DNA from: Bacteriovoracaceae bacterium
Lineage (GTDB): Bacteria; Bdellovibrionota; Bacteriovoracia; Bacteriovoracales; Bacteriovoracaceae
DNA length: 61,298 nt
Assembly: GCA_947441615.1 (NCBI GenBank)
Contig: CANEUH010000023.1
Span: 1-61,298 of the forward strand
Direction: 5' to 3'
In this document: in pieces, positions 7,833 through 14,626 of the stretch
Layout: every line of letters begins with the position of its first letter
Position numbering within the stretch: the first letter of the stretch is position 1
Notes under the pieces: generated by a model
Database searches by the model: none
Told to the model about the DNA's origin: nothing
The model's input: only the letters and a program-made list of their open reading frames with translations
Program-made: the position numbers and the translations under genes

Positions 7833-8652
7833 GCAACACCATAAAATTTACTCCCTTAAACCCTCGCTTCTTGCGGGGGTTTATTATTTTTTATTCATTC
7901 TCCTCTTTTCTTCCTGCACGACGATTAGACTTCCTAATGTAAAAAAAAATCAAACTCTTTATAAAGGTGGACATCTGTCGATGTCGTCAGAGGACTATGC
8001 CGAACAACTTGCCTCATTGAAAACGGCATTTCTAACGACGCCTGGTCTAAAAATAATTGAAAAAGAATTTATTCAAAAATATTTAACCGAGATCTCAGGT
8101 GAAATTATTTCAAAAAACGAAATTTTTTTTAAAAATCTTAAAAAAGCTTCCGTAACGATCATAAAAAATGAAGCACCTATACATTTTTCACTTCCTAAAG
8201 GAGCCATTTTTATCTCCTCGGGGCTTATTACCAAATATATAAAGCACGAAAGTGTACTGGTCTGTATCTTGGCCTATGAATTAGTTAGAAGTGAGAATTT
8301 ACTCTACCCAAAGCAGGTCATAGTACCTGTGGGGTATATGAATCTAGAGAGGATCTTGGCGCTTTCAAGACTAAATGTCGATGAGAAGATGGAGATCCAT
8401 AAATGGGCGTATTATCTAACTGTTAGAAGCGGATTTGATGGTGAGTATTATCTTTCATGGTTACAAACTCAAAATAGAAATACTGCAGATTTTATTCAAC
8501 AAGTTGGAGATATAAATCTCATTAACCAGGAAGAGTCTCTGTTTAAGGCCTTTCTTATAAAAAATGCCACTGATGACGAAACACCAATAAAGAAAAATTC
8601 GAGTAAAACATTTTATACATTTTTAAATAGTATTAGGGATCAACAACTATGA
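7804..8652 (+). CDS. Lipoprotein with degenerate M48 peptidase fold (pseudo-peptidase)
   Basis: The only canonical start is ATG 7804, inside the LysM gene. The product has a long basic n-region, a hydrophobic stretch (23-35) and a lipobox-like FSSC with Cys38. Residues 130-164 read like the M48 core: LPKGAIFISSGL corresponds to the usual ALPGGYIFVTRGL, and LAYELVRSE replaces LAHEIGHVL. The two zinc histidines are thus Tyr158 and Arg162, while Glu159 is kept. It is therefore probably not a protease. A terminator-like hairpin lies inside codons 18-30, and no ribosome site precedes the start, so expression may depend on readthrough and coupling. Confidence 0.6.
   Translation: MVAKSLLIFKQHHKIYSLKPSLLAGVYYFLFILLFSSCTTIRLPNVKKNQTLYKGGHLSMSSEDYAEQLASLKTAFLTTPGLKIIEKEFIQKYLTEISGEIISKNEIFFKNLKKASVTIIKNEAPIHFSLPKGAIFISSGLITKYIKHESVLVCILAYELVRSENLLYPKQVIVPVGYMNLERILALSRLNVDEKMEIHKWAYYLTVRSGFDGEYYLSWLQTQNRNTADFIQQVGDINLINQEESLFKAFLIKNATDDETPIKKNSSKTFYTFLNSIRDQQL
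7857..7893 (+). terminator. Intrinsic terminator after the LysM gene
   Basis: CCCTCGC (7861-7867), loop TTCTT and GCGGGGG (7873-7879) pair with one G-U. The flanking AAA/TTT extends the stem to 10 bp, and a T-rich run follows. It lies within the 5' part of the pseudo-peptidase gene. Confidence 0.75.
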
Positions 8653-9680
8653 AACCAGAGCAAGCGGAAAGATTTTATATTGAAGAGCTTTATAATAAGA
8701 CCCAAGAAAAAGACATCTTAAAAGATCAAAAATTAGAAGAGGTCGATAAGTTAACTGGGGATGCATCAACCCGAAGATATTATCGAATTTTTACGGTAAA
8801 AGAGAGCTATGTGGTTTGCTTAGATAATGCCTTTGATGATGTGATGGAGAAACACCCCTTTCTATCTGTTCAGCAATTTCTTTTGGAAAATAATATCCGT
8901 GTCCCTCAAATTCTTGATCATAACTTGTCTCGTGGTTATTCGCTCCAAGAGGACCTGGGAAATGAAACACTTCTTCTTAAACTCAGTACCCTAACCTCAA
9001 AAAAAGAAGAATTTGATATCTATAAAAAAATCGTGGATCAACTGTTAGAATTACACCGGATTCCAAAAAATTCAGTCAATAATCCAAATCTCTTCCAGTT
9101 GAAATTTGATTTTCAGAAATATATGGATGAAACAAAGTTCACATTTAAATACTTCATGAACTTTTTTAATAAGAATCTAGATGAGTCCCTGATCAATGAC
9201 CTTGAAGCCCTCTTTGCTCCTGTTATGTTAAGGTTGGCAGAGCAAAAAATGGTTATAACCCATCGGGATTTTCACTCTCGAAACATCATGGTGAAAAACA
9301 AAAACTACGTTTTTATAGATTTTCAGGACGCTCGTTGGGGAATCCCACAATATGATCTCGTATCTCTTTTAGAAGATTGCTATTACGACATTCAGGATGA
9401 TAATCGTACCACTCTTAAGCGTTATTACTATGATAACCTTGACCCGGCCATTCATGGTCAAAAGAGCTTTGAACACTTTTTGGAATTATATGATGATATG
9501 CTCATCCAAAGAGTCTTTAAAGCGGTGGGGAGCTTCTGCTACATCTATAACTGGCGAAAAGATGATCGCTACTTAAAATATATCGGATTTGCGATGGAGA
9601 AAATCAGACGAGTCATGATGGATAATCCTCGATACGCAGATTTAAAACAAAAACTATTTCAACACTACTATGCAAATTGA
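8649..9680 (+). CDS. amgK: Cell-wall amino-sugar 1-kinase, AmgK type
   Basis: Aminoglycoside-phosphotransferase fold. THRDFHSRNIM (His205, Asp207) is the catalytic loop, and FIDFQDARWGIPQYDLVSLL (Asp224) carries the metal-binding Asp. The sequence after it matches the AmgK pattern. AmgK phosphorylates MurNAc or GlcNAc at the anomeric position in wall recycling. The start overlaps the previous stop (ATGA), with AGGGA 9 bases upstream. The next gene is the cognate nucleotidyltransferase, which strongly supports the call. Confidence 0.85.
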   Translation: MKPEQAERFYIEELYNKTQEKDILKDQKLEEVDKLTGDASTRRYYRIFTVKESYVVCLDNAFDDVMEKHPFLSVQQFLLENNIRVPQILDHNLSRGYSLQEDLGNETLLLKLSTLTSKKEEFDIYKKIVDQLLELHRIPKNSVNNPNLFQLKFDFQKYMDETKFTFKYFMNFFNKNLDESLINDLEALFAPVMLRLAEQKMVITHRDFHSRNIMVKNKNYVFIDFQDARWGIPQYDLVSLLEDCYYDIQDDNRTTLKRYYYDNLDPAIHGQKSFEHFLELYDDMLIQRVFKAVGSFCYIYNWRKDDRYLKYIGFAMEKIRRVMMDNPRYADLKQKLFQHYYAN

Positions 9681-10623
9681 TTACTGCTTAATTTTAGCTG
9701 CTGGTTTTGGAACCAGGATGGGAAAAATTGGTCAAAAGCTTCCGAAAGTTCTCTGGCCTGTTTTTGAGAAGACTCTACTAGAACTTCAAGTCGCCTACGC
9801 GCGTTCTTTGGGTATTAGTAAGATCTATATTAACCTCCACTATATGGGGGAGGAGATTGAGAATTATTGTAAGGGGAAAGGGGCCTTCGAAGGTGTGACC
9901 TTTCTCTGGGAGAAGCCTGAAATATTAGATATCGGCGGAGCTGTTCATCATCTCGCTCGGCAGGCAGAAGTTAATTATCAAGGAAAGCTTCTGGTATTAA
10001 ATGCGGATCAATTTTTTTATTTAAAAAAAGAAGACCTATTTAAAATTTTATCTCCCTATGAAAAGTTCTCAGGGGTTCTTCTAACTTATTGGGTTAATTC
10101 TTCCTTGGGGTATAATGCTCTTGAGATTGATAACGAACGACTCGTAAAGGGGATAATAAAAAATAAGGATCTGAAACCAAATCAAACAATTGAAACCTAT
10201 ACCGGTATTTCCTATGTAGATTTATCTCAATTGGAAAAAGTCGGTGGTGTTAGTAAATTTTTTGATTCTGTTTGTCCGTTTGAAAAGAAAAAAATCCCAG
10301 CGCTTTTGTTAGACAATGTGGACTATTGGGATTTTGGAACTGTGAAGAGATATTGGGAAACAACTTTTTGTATCTTAGAAACTTACAGGTCTCAGTCCAC
10401 GCATCCATTTTTAAGATTTTTAGTTCAAGAAAAGGCAATTAAGAGTTGGAAAATAAATCTCAAAGAGCTTAGTTACTACGCTAAAGGATCAAGAGTTATA
10501 AATCTTGGACTTGATGAGAATCAAACAGTTTCAACTCCCGCAATCATCTTAACCGGAACAATAGCGAAGAATAGCAAGGCTTCTATGGTTTGGTGGAATG
10601 ATCTTTCTGACGAGGTTAATTAG
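9670..10623 (+). CDS. murU: MurU-like nucleotidyltransferase
   Basis: The signature LILAAGFGTRMGKIGQKLPK near the N terminus is the nucleotidyltransferase motif. EKPEILDIGGAVHHL and LVLNADQFF (the metal-site Asp) follow, as in MurU, which makes UDP-MurNAc from MurNAc-1-phosphate. The frame overlaps amgK by 11 bases and has no ribosome site of its own, so it is translationally coupled. At 317 residues it is longer than MurU (about 225); the extra C-terminal ~90 residues are not recognised. Substrate (MurNAc or GlcNAc phosphate) is inferred from context. Confidence 0.78.
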   Translation: MQIDYCLILAAGFGTRMGKIGQKLPKVLWPVFEKTLLELQVAYARSLGISKIYINLHYMGEEIENYCKGKGAFEGVTFLWEKPEILDIGGAVHHLARQAEVNYQGKLLVLNADQFFYLKKEDLFKILSPYEKFSGVLLTYWVNSSLGYNALEIDNERLVKGIIKNKDLKPNQTIETYTGISYVDLSQLEKVGGVSKFFDSVCPFEKKKIPALLLDNVDYWDFGTVKRYWETTFCILETYRSQSTHPFLRFLVQEKAIKSWKINLKELSYYAKGSRVINLGLDENQTVSTPAIILTGTIAKNSKASMVWWNDLSDEVN

Positions 10624-10807
10624 TCTTTTCGATTTCTTTTATGCAGTCGACGGGGCAAACTTCAATGCAGAGGCCACATATTGTGCAGCTCCATTGATCG
10701 ATATAGTATTCTTTTCCATTGGTGATGATGGCGTTTTCTGGACACACAAGGCGACAATTGTCGCATGAAACACAAATTGAGGAGATTTCCAGGGAAACTT
10801 CATTCAT
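10616..10807 (-). CDS. Small 2[4Fe-4S] ferredoxin (63 aa)
   Basis: Two Cys clusters, CVSCDNCRLVCP (residues 12-23) and CTICGLCIEVCP (about 41-52), are the standard CX2CX2CX3CP pair, so it carries two [4Fe-4S] clusters and shuttles electrons. Its 3' end overlaps the murU 3' end by 8 bases on the other strand. No Shine-Dalgarno is present and a TATAAT lies just upstream, so the mRNA may be leaderless. Its redox partner is unknown. Confidence 0.9.
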   Translation of the reverse strand: MNEVSLEISSICVSCDNCRLVCPENAIITNGKEYYIDQWSCTICGLCIEVCPVDCIKEIEKTN

Positions 10808-10813
10808 AATGGT

Positions 10814-10841
10814 ATTATAGGGAAAAACAAAAATGGAACAA
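10814..10841 (-). promoter_or_regulatory. Promoter giving a probably leaderless ferredoxin mRNA
   Basis: TATAAT on the minus strand (10819-10814) sits 7 bases from the A of the start codon at 10807, and TTGTTC (10841-10836) lies 16 bases further upstream. Transcription would begin at or beside the ATG. The element overlaps the first codons of the divergent gene at 10833. Confidence 0.5.
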
Positions 10842-11561
10842 TTGAAAGTCAGAAAGAAAGAGACAATTATTTATAATGTGATCATTTTTTTAGCCCTTTC
10901 TTTTTTCTTTCTCTACACTCAGCACGCATATCGCCATCACCTTTCACCATTTTCACTCGTCTATTTAAGAAAGGGTGTTGAGCTCTTCTGGTATTTGGCC
11001 GTCATGCTGATTGTGTCGGCCATTTTTATCTGGAAACACCACAAGTATGCCATCTATTTCTATCAAGCCTCTATTTTCCTTGTGAGTTTTAAGGTTGTGG
11101 AAGGTCTATTTATTGAATTTAATAAAATTATTGTCGTGGCGATGTTTTTTTATGTGGTTATTTCTTACTTCCTTTATCAACTTTTAAATTTCTACTTTAG
11201 TTTTGCTAGTATTAACCCAAACTACAGTAAGTCTGATTTATTCGGACCTCTCTTAAAATCTATCCCATGCATACTTAAAGCTGAGGGGGTCGAAGTCCAT
11301 GGCACTCTTTCTAATTGGGACGAGGAGAGTTGTTTTGTAAAATTAGAATCAGGGAAAGAACTACCTAAAAAAGTGCAGATGATTGTTTCTTTCCGAGACC
11401 GAGAATTCATTCAGACTGGGGAAGTAGTTGCCTCCACTCTTGATTTTACTGGTGTTGGGCTAAAATTTGAGAAGGTTCCCAAAGAAATAAATGCGTTCAA
11501 TTGGTCTGAGTTTATGGAAATTGTTCATGAACTTGGTTTTCAGCCACAAAGGTTAAGATAA
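10833..11561 (+). CDS. Membrane protein with PilZ-like C-terminal domain
   Basis: Four hydrophobic segments lie at about residues 14-32, 48-66, 70-88 and 94-120. A cytoplasmic domain of about 110 residues follows. Its strand pattern (VHGTLSNWDEESCFVKLE, then EFIQTGEVVASTLDFTGVGLKFE) resembles PilZ domains, which bind c-di-GMP, but the canonical RxxxR is not clear. If the domain binds c-di-GMP it could couple to the diguanylate cyclase elsewhere in the window; that is speculative. The stop overlaps the next start (TAATG). Confidence 0.55.
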   Translation: MEQLKVRKKETIIYNVIIFLALSFFFLYTQHAYRHHLSPFSLVYLRKGVELFWYLAVMLIVSAIFIWKHHKYAIYFYQASIFLVSFKVVEGLFIEFNKIIVVAMFFYVVISYFLYQLLNFYFSFASINPNYSKSDLFGPLLKSIPCILKAEGVEVHGTLSNWDEESCFVKLESGKELPKKVQMIVSFRDREFIQTGEVVASTLDFTGVGLKFEKVPKEINAFNWSEFMEIVHELGFQPQRLR

Positions 11562-11992
11562 TGAAATGGTTCATTCCACTTTTGATGATTTTTACATCTT
11601 GTTTAAAAGAGAATCTCAGTCCAGAGTCTACACTCCAATCCTTTATTGAATCCAGAATGGGAAATGTTGTTACGAGAGATTTTATTTTGGAGCAAGTTAC
11701 TGGGAAAATGAAACAGAGTCTTGAAAATATATCCGAAGAAGAGTTCACTAAGTTTTCTGATTTAAGAAATGTAAAAAAAGACAGTTTTAAAGTTCTCTCG
11801 AAATCATGTCAGGCCAAGACGTGTTACCTGACCTATTCAGTGAGCTATCAAACTGTTGATAATGACAAGGCGTCTTTTATTTCTGAAGTTAAAAAGATAG
11901 CCGAGATCGTTAATGAAAATGGGAAGTGGCTTATAGCTGATGTTAGTAATATCAAAACTTATCACGAGGCCCTAGAGCCTATTAACCCCTAG
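11561..11992 (+). CDS. Small lipoprotein, function unknown (143 aa)
   Basis: The signal peptide ends in a lipobox-type FTSC (Cys14). The mature part begins ENLSPESTLQSFIESRMG and continues with alternating helices and a predicted beta sheet (CYLTYSVSYQT, VNENGKWLIADVSN). This resembles small NTF2-like or DUF4878-type lipoproteins, but I cannot name the family firmly. It is coupled to the membrane protein in front by TAATG. Confidence 0.65.
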   Translation: MKWFIPLLMIFTSCLKENLSPESTLQSFIESRMGNVVTRDFILEQVTGKMKQSLENISEEEFTKFSDLRNVKKDSFKVLSKSCQAKTCYLTYSVSYQTVDNDKASFISEVKKIAEIVNENGKWLIADVSNIKTYHEALEPINP

Positions 11993-12005
11993 TATAAAGT
12001 TCAAT

Positions 12006-12037
12006 CTCCTCCAACCGATAGGAAATATGTTGGAGGG
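12006..12037 (+). promoter_or_regulatory. Hairpin that sequesters the ribosome-binding site of the 12042 gene
   Basis: CCTCCAAC (12008-12015) is the exact reverse complement of GTTGGAGG (12029-12036), giving an 8-bp stem with a 13-base loop. The 3' arm contains the GGAGG Shine-Dalgarno (12032-12036) placed 5 bases before the ATG at 12042. Folding would block initiation, as in an RNA thermometer or translational operator. Confidence 0.6.
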
Positions 12038-12041
12038 AATC

Positions 12042-12464
12042 ATGGCCGAATCAGATTTCTTAACATTTCTTGTTGATGAAACTTTAAAATTACAAAGCAC
12101 CGGTGAAGTTAGGCTTTCAAGCTTAGAACTGAAGCTTAATGACTATGGTCTTTCTTTTTTAAAGGGTGAGTTTATCCCCCAATCTCAAGTGCTTCGTTTT
12201 TCGACAAATTTTGGCCTACTAGATATTCCGGTCAATTGGTCTGTTTTTGCTGTGGAAGGTTCATCTTCCACTGATTGTGTTATCAATAAACAAAATGACA
12301 ACGATCATCTCTTAGAGGTTCTTAGGGCCTCTTGGATGTTTTCTCTGGATAAACTTTTAGTCACACACGCGGATGGATTTTGTTATATCGTGGGACTTAA
12401 GGCCGGTGAGGACTATCACCTTCATGATCTTCTAAATCCTCAAGAACTTCTCAATGCTGCCTAA
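12042..12464 (+). CDS. Cytoplasmic protein, function unknown (140 aa)
   Basis: The ATG at 12042 has a perfect GGAGG 5 bases upstream; an earlier in-frame ATG at 12027 falls in the loop of the hairpin that covers this site. The product (MAESDFLTFLVDETL...) has no signal or membrane segment and is mixed helix and strand. It resembles no family I know. A strong bidirectional terminator follows. Confidence 0.65.
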   Translation: MAESDFLTFLVDETLKLQSTGEVRLSSLELKLNDYGLSFLKGEFIPQSQVLRFSTNFGLLDIPVNWSVFAVEGSSSTDCVINKQNDNDHLLEVLRASWMFSLDKLLVTHADGFCYIVGLKAGEDYHLHDLLNPQELLNAA

Positions 12465-12469
12465 AATAA

Positions 12470-12499
12470 AAAGGCCCTCTTGAAGAGGGCCTTTCATTT
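12470..12499. terminator. Bidirectional terminator between convergent genes
   Basis: A 10-bp stem (12470-12479 with 12485-12494) closes a TTGAA loop. On the plus strand CTTTCATTT follows. On the minus strand there is a better T tract (CTTTTTATTTT), so it can end both the 12042 gene and the minus-strand 12517 gene. Confidence 0.9.
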
Positions 12500-12516
12500 G
12501 ATGAATGGATAAATTC

Positions 12517-13353
12517 TTAGAGAGCGACGTAATACTGCTTTAACATAGCAGCATCAACTTCAAGGTTTGGAGAGTTACAAACAACGTAGCCTCTACAATC
12601 CATGTCCTTCAATGCTTTCATAAGGTCTTTCCAATTAAACTTTGATTTCTCAAGGTTTAAATGTTTCAAGTCACCTTTAGAGTTAGAGCTAATACCAGAA
12701 ATATGGATATGCATTTCTTCTAAAGCTTTAGGACCTAATTCATTTTTAAGAGTCTCTAGAGTTTCACAGAATCCTTTATAATCATTAACACTGCCTGTAC
12801 GTGCGTAAAGGTGTGAGAAGTCCATACAAGGCTTACAGCTTGTGACTGACTTGGATAAACTAATAAGTTCTTCTAATGAACCAAATTGAGACGTCTTACC
12901 AGTAAGTTCTGGACGAAGTTCAATTTCAATATCAAGGCGAGAGAGTCTTTCTTCAATAACGTTCAATGATTTTTCTACAAGATCAAAAACATCATACGGT
13001 GAATCTTTCATGTAAAAAGCAGCATGGAAAGTCATCGATTCAGCTCCACAAAGATCAGAAATCTTCGCAGTCTGAATAATTCTTTCAACAGATGAGTCGA
13101 TTTTATCTTGCTCACGTGCGTTTAAGTTAATGTAGTACGGACCGTGAGAGGTAAGGGGGACTCCAAGCTCATAAGACACTTTTCTTAGCGCCGAAGAAAC
13201 TTCTTCTTTCATCCGAACACCGTGAGCAAATTCTAATTGCATGCAATCTAGATTTAACTCGTGGATGCGTTTAACACCTTCAACTGGGTTGTTTTTCTTA
13301 ACTGTACTATTGGGAACACCAGCAGTACCAAATAAAAGACGGTCAAAAGCCAT
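12517..13353 (-). CDS. Endonuclease IV-like TIM-barrel protein
   Basis: The 278-residue protein follows the archaeal-type endonuclease IV (Nfo, COG0648) pattern. Candidate metal ligands fall at nearly the E. coli positions: His70 (TSHGPYY), His110 (TFHAAFY), Glu145 or Glu149 (IELRPEL), Asp178 and His181 (MDFSHLY), His217 (MHIHISG), Asp228 and His231. The last ligand, Glu261 in E. coli, is Asn260 here (VVCNSP instead of VICESP). It may be a DNA-repair AP endonuclease with altered metal binding, or a sugar isomerase of the same fold. AAAGGAG lies 6 bases before the ATG. Confidence 0.68.
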   Translation of the reverse strand: MAFDRLLFGTAGVPNSTVKKNNPVEGVKRIHELNLDCMQLEFAHGVRMKEEVSSALRKVSYELGVPLTSHGPYYINLNAREQDKIDSSVERIIQTAKISDLCGAESMTFHAAFYMKDSPYDVFDLVEKSLNVIEERLSRLDIEIELRPELTGKTSQFGSLEELISLSKSVTSCKPCMDFSHLYARTGSVNDYKGFCETLETLKNELGPKALEEMHIHISGISSNSKGDLKHLNLEKSKFNWKDLMKALKDMDCRGYVVCNSPNLEVDAAMLKQYYVAL

Positions 13354-13385
13354 TGGTAAACTCCTTTCGGATTATCAAAAAACCA

Positions 13386-13619
13386 CTAAATTCTATCAAT
13401 CCAATCATCTTTTCGATTTAAGCAGCCCTGGCAACCTTGGCCTAAGTTGAGCTCTTTTTGGATAAGGTCCAGGTTCAATTGCCCTGAACATAATCCCCTG
13501 ATATCCCCAGCGCTCACACAAAAGCATTCACAGATGAGGTCTTCATTCTCTAGTTTCTTAGTCACCTTTGGGATCAGATCCTCTATGGTGTCGATGAGTC
13601 CTAGAATTTCCTTATCCAT
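13386..13619 (-). CDS. BFD-like [2Fe-2S] protein (77 aa)
   Basis: The spacing ICECFCVSAGDIRG ... LNLGQGCQGCLNR matches the bacterioferritin-associated-ferredoxin/NifU-middle type [2Fe-2S] domain (CXC and CXXC pairs with the DIR segment between). It would act as an electron carrier or iron sensor. No bacterioferritin gene is nearby. It precedes the endonuclease IV-like gene by 32 bases on the same strand and may be cotranscribed. Confidence 0.75.
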   Translation of the reverse strand: MDKEILGLIDTIEDLIPKVTKKLENEDLICECFCVSAGDIRGLCSGQLNLDLIQKELNLGQGCQGCLNRKDDWIDRI

Positions 13620-13801
13620 GTCTTACTCTATTGATGCTCTGCAAATCAACCATCATTCTACTTAATCTCGATGGGCAGTTTATAGCCCTATGCCAAATCA
13701 AAGTCCATCCGAAAGCCATAAGGCTGTAATAAAGTAATGCAAATAAAATTTAAGCGGTGGTAAAATAGGGTAAGTTCTTAAAAAATCAGGTTTTATCACT
13801 T

Positions 13802-14626
13802 ATGCGAGCGACATTTTTTCTGCTTATTTGTTTTGTCACCTTGGGGCTCTTTCTATGGGTAAGCCTGAATGGCCTTTTGTACATTTTCGGCATGGTTATG
13901 TTGATTATATTTTTGGTCATTACCGTTGGTTACCCTGACACCATGACTCTTTTCTTATTGGGAGCAAGAGAGCTCAGGTCTGGAGATGAAAAGAATTTTT
14001 TTGAAGCAGCTTCTCAAGAGGCCTATAAATTAGCAGTTCCGATGCCAAAACTTTATTTTTATAATGGTACCCTTGAGAGGGCGTTTGTTCTTCAAACAAG
14101 AAACGACATAAGTATTATCCTGAATAAAAGCCTTCTTGATAAAGCCTCGATTGAAGAGTTGAAGGGGATATGCTTTGAGCTCCTTCTTCAAGTGAAAAAG
14201 GGAATGGCCCCAAAAAGAACCAAGGCCATGTTTATCCTCGGCTTTCTTGCTTGGACACTTCATGCAACTTCAGCCGTCGTTTTGAATCTCATTCCCTTTA
14301 ACGATATCCGAAAAGCAAGTGATTGGTTTCTTAACTATCTCTTTAACCCGGTCTTTGAACTGATTTTTAAAATGATTATGGGGGGCAGCTACTTTAAAAA
14401 ACTTGAGCATCACTTGAATGAATACCCAGCAGAAAAAGAACTTCTCTCAAAAGTGGGATTAAAATTAAGAAAGCCCTATACCTATTATTCACTGCCTTCT
14501 CGAAAAATTCATGAACTCTATGCAGTTAATAAGAGTCGAAATTTTCAAAACATCATGTCTTTGGAATTTTTACCTCATGAATGGGACTACTTATTTAGGA
14601 ATGTGGAGATAAGAAGTGCTGAGTAA
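13802..14626 (+). CDS. Membrane protein with degenerate HtpX/M48 domain (pseudo-peptidase)
   Basis: Two N-terminal membrane segments (about 4-24 and 26-45) are followed by an HtpX-like core. LAVPMPKLYFYNGTLERAF corresponds to the AGVPMPKVYI...NAF of HtpX, and GICFELLLQVKKG sits where GVLAHELAHIKN carries the zinc site. Both histidines are lost (Phe125, Leu129); Glu126 remains. A later hydrophobic region (about 143-165) matches the third HtpX segment. It is therefore probably a non-catalytic membrane protein. It overlaps the histidine kinase start by 11 bases, suggesting a role in the same signalling unit. Confidence 0.6.
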   Translation: MRATFFLLICFVTLGLFLWVSLNGLLYIFGMVMLIIFLVITVGYPDTMTLFLLGARELRSGDEKNFFEAASQEAYKLAVPMPKLYFYNGTLERAFVLQTRNDISIILNKSLLDKASIEELKGICFELLLQVKKGMAPKRTKAMFILGFLAWTLHATSAVVLNLIPFNDIRKASDWFLNYLFNPVFELIFKMIMGGSYFKKLEHHLNEYPAEKELLSKVGLKLRKPYTYYSLPSRKIHELYAVNKSRNFQNIMSLEFLPHEWDYLFRNVEIRSAE

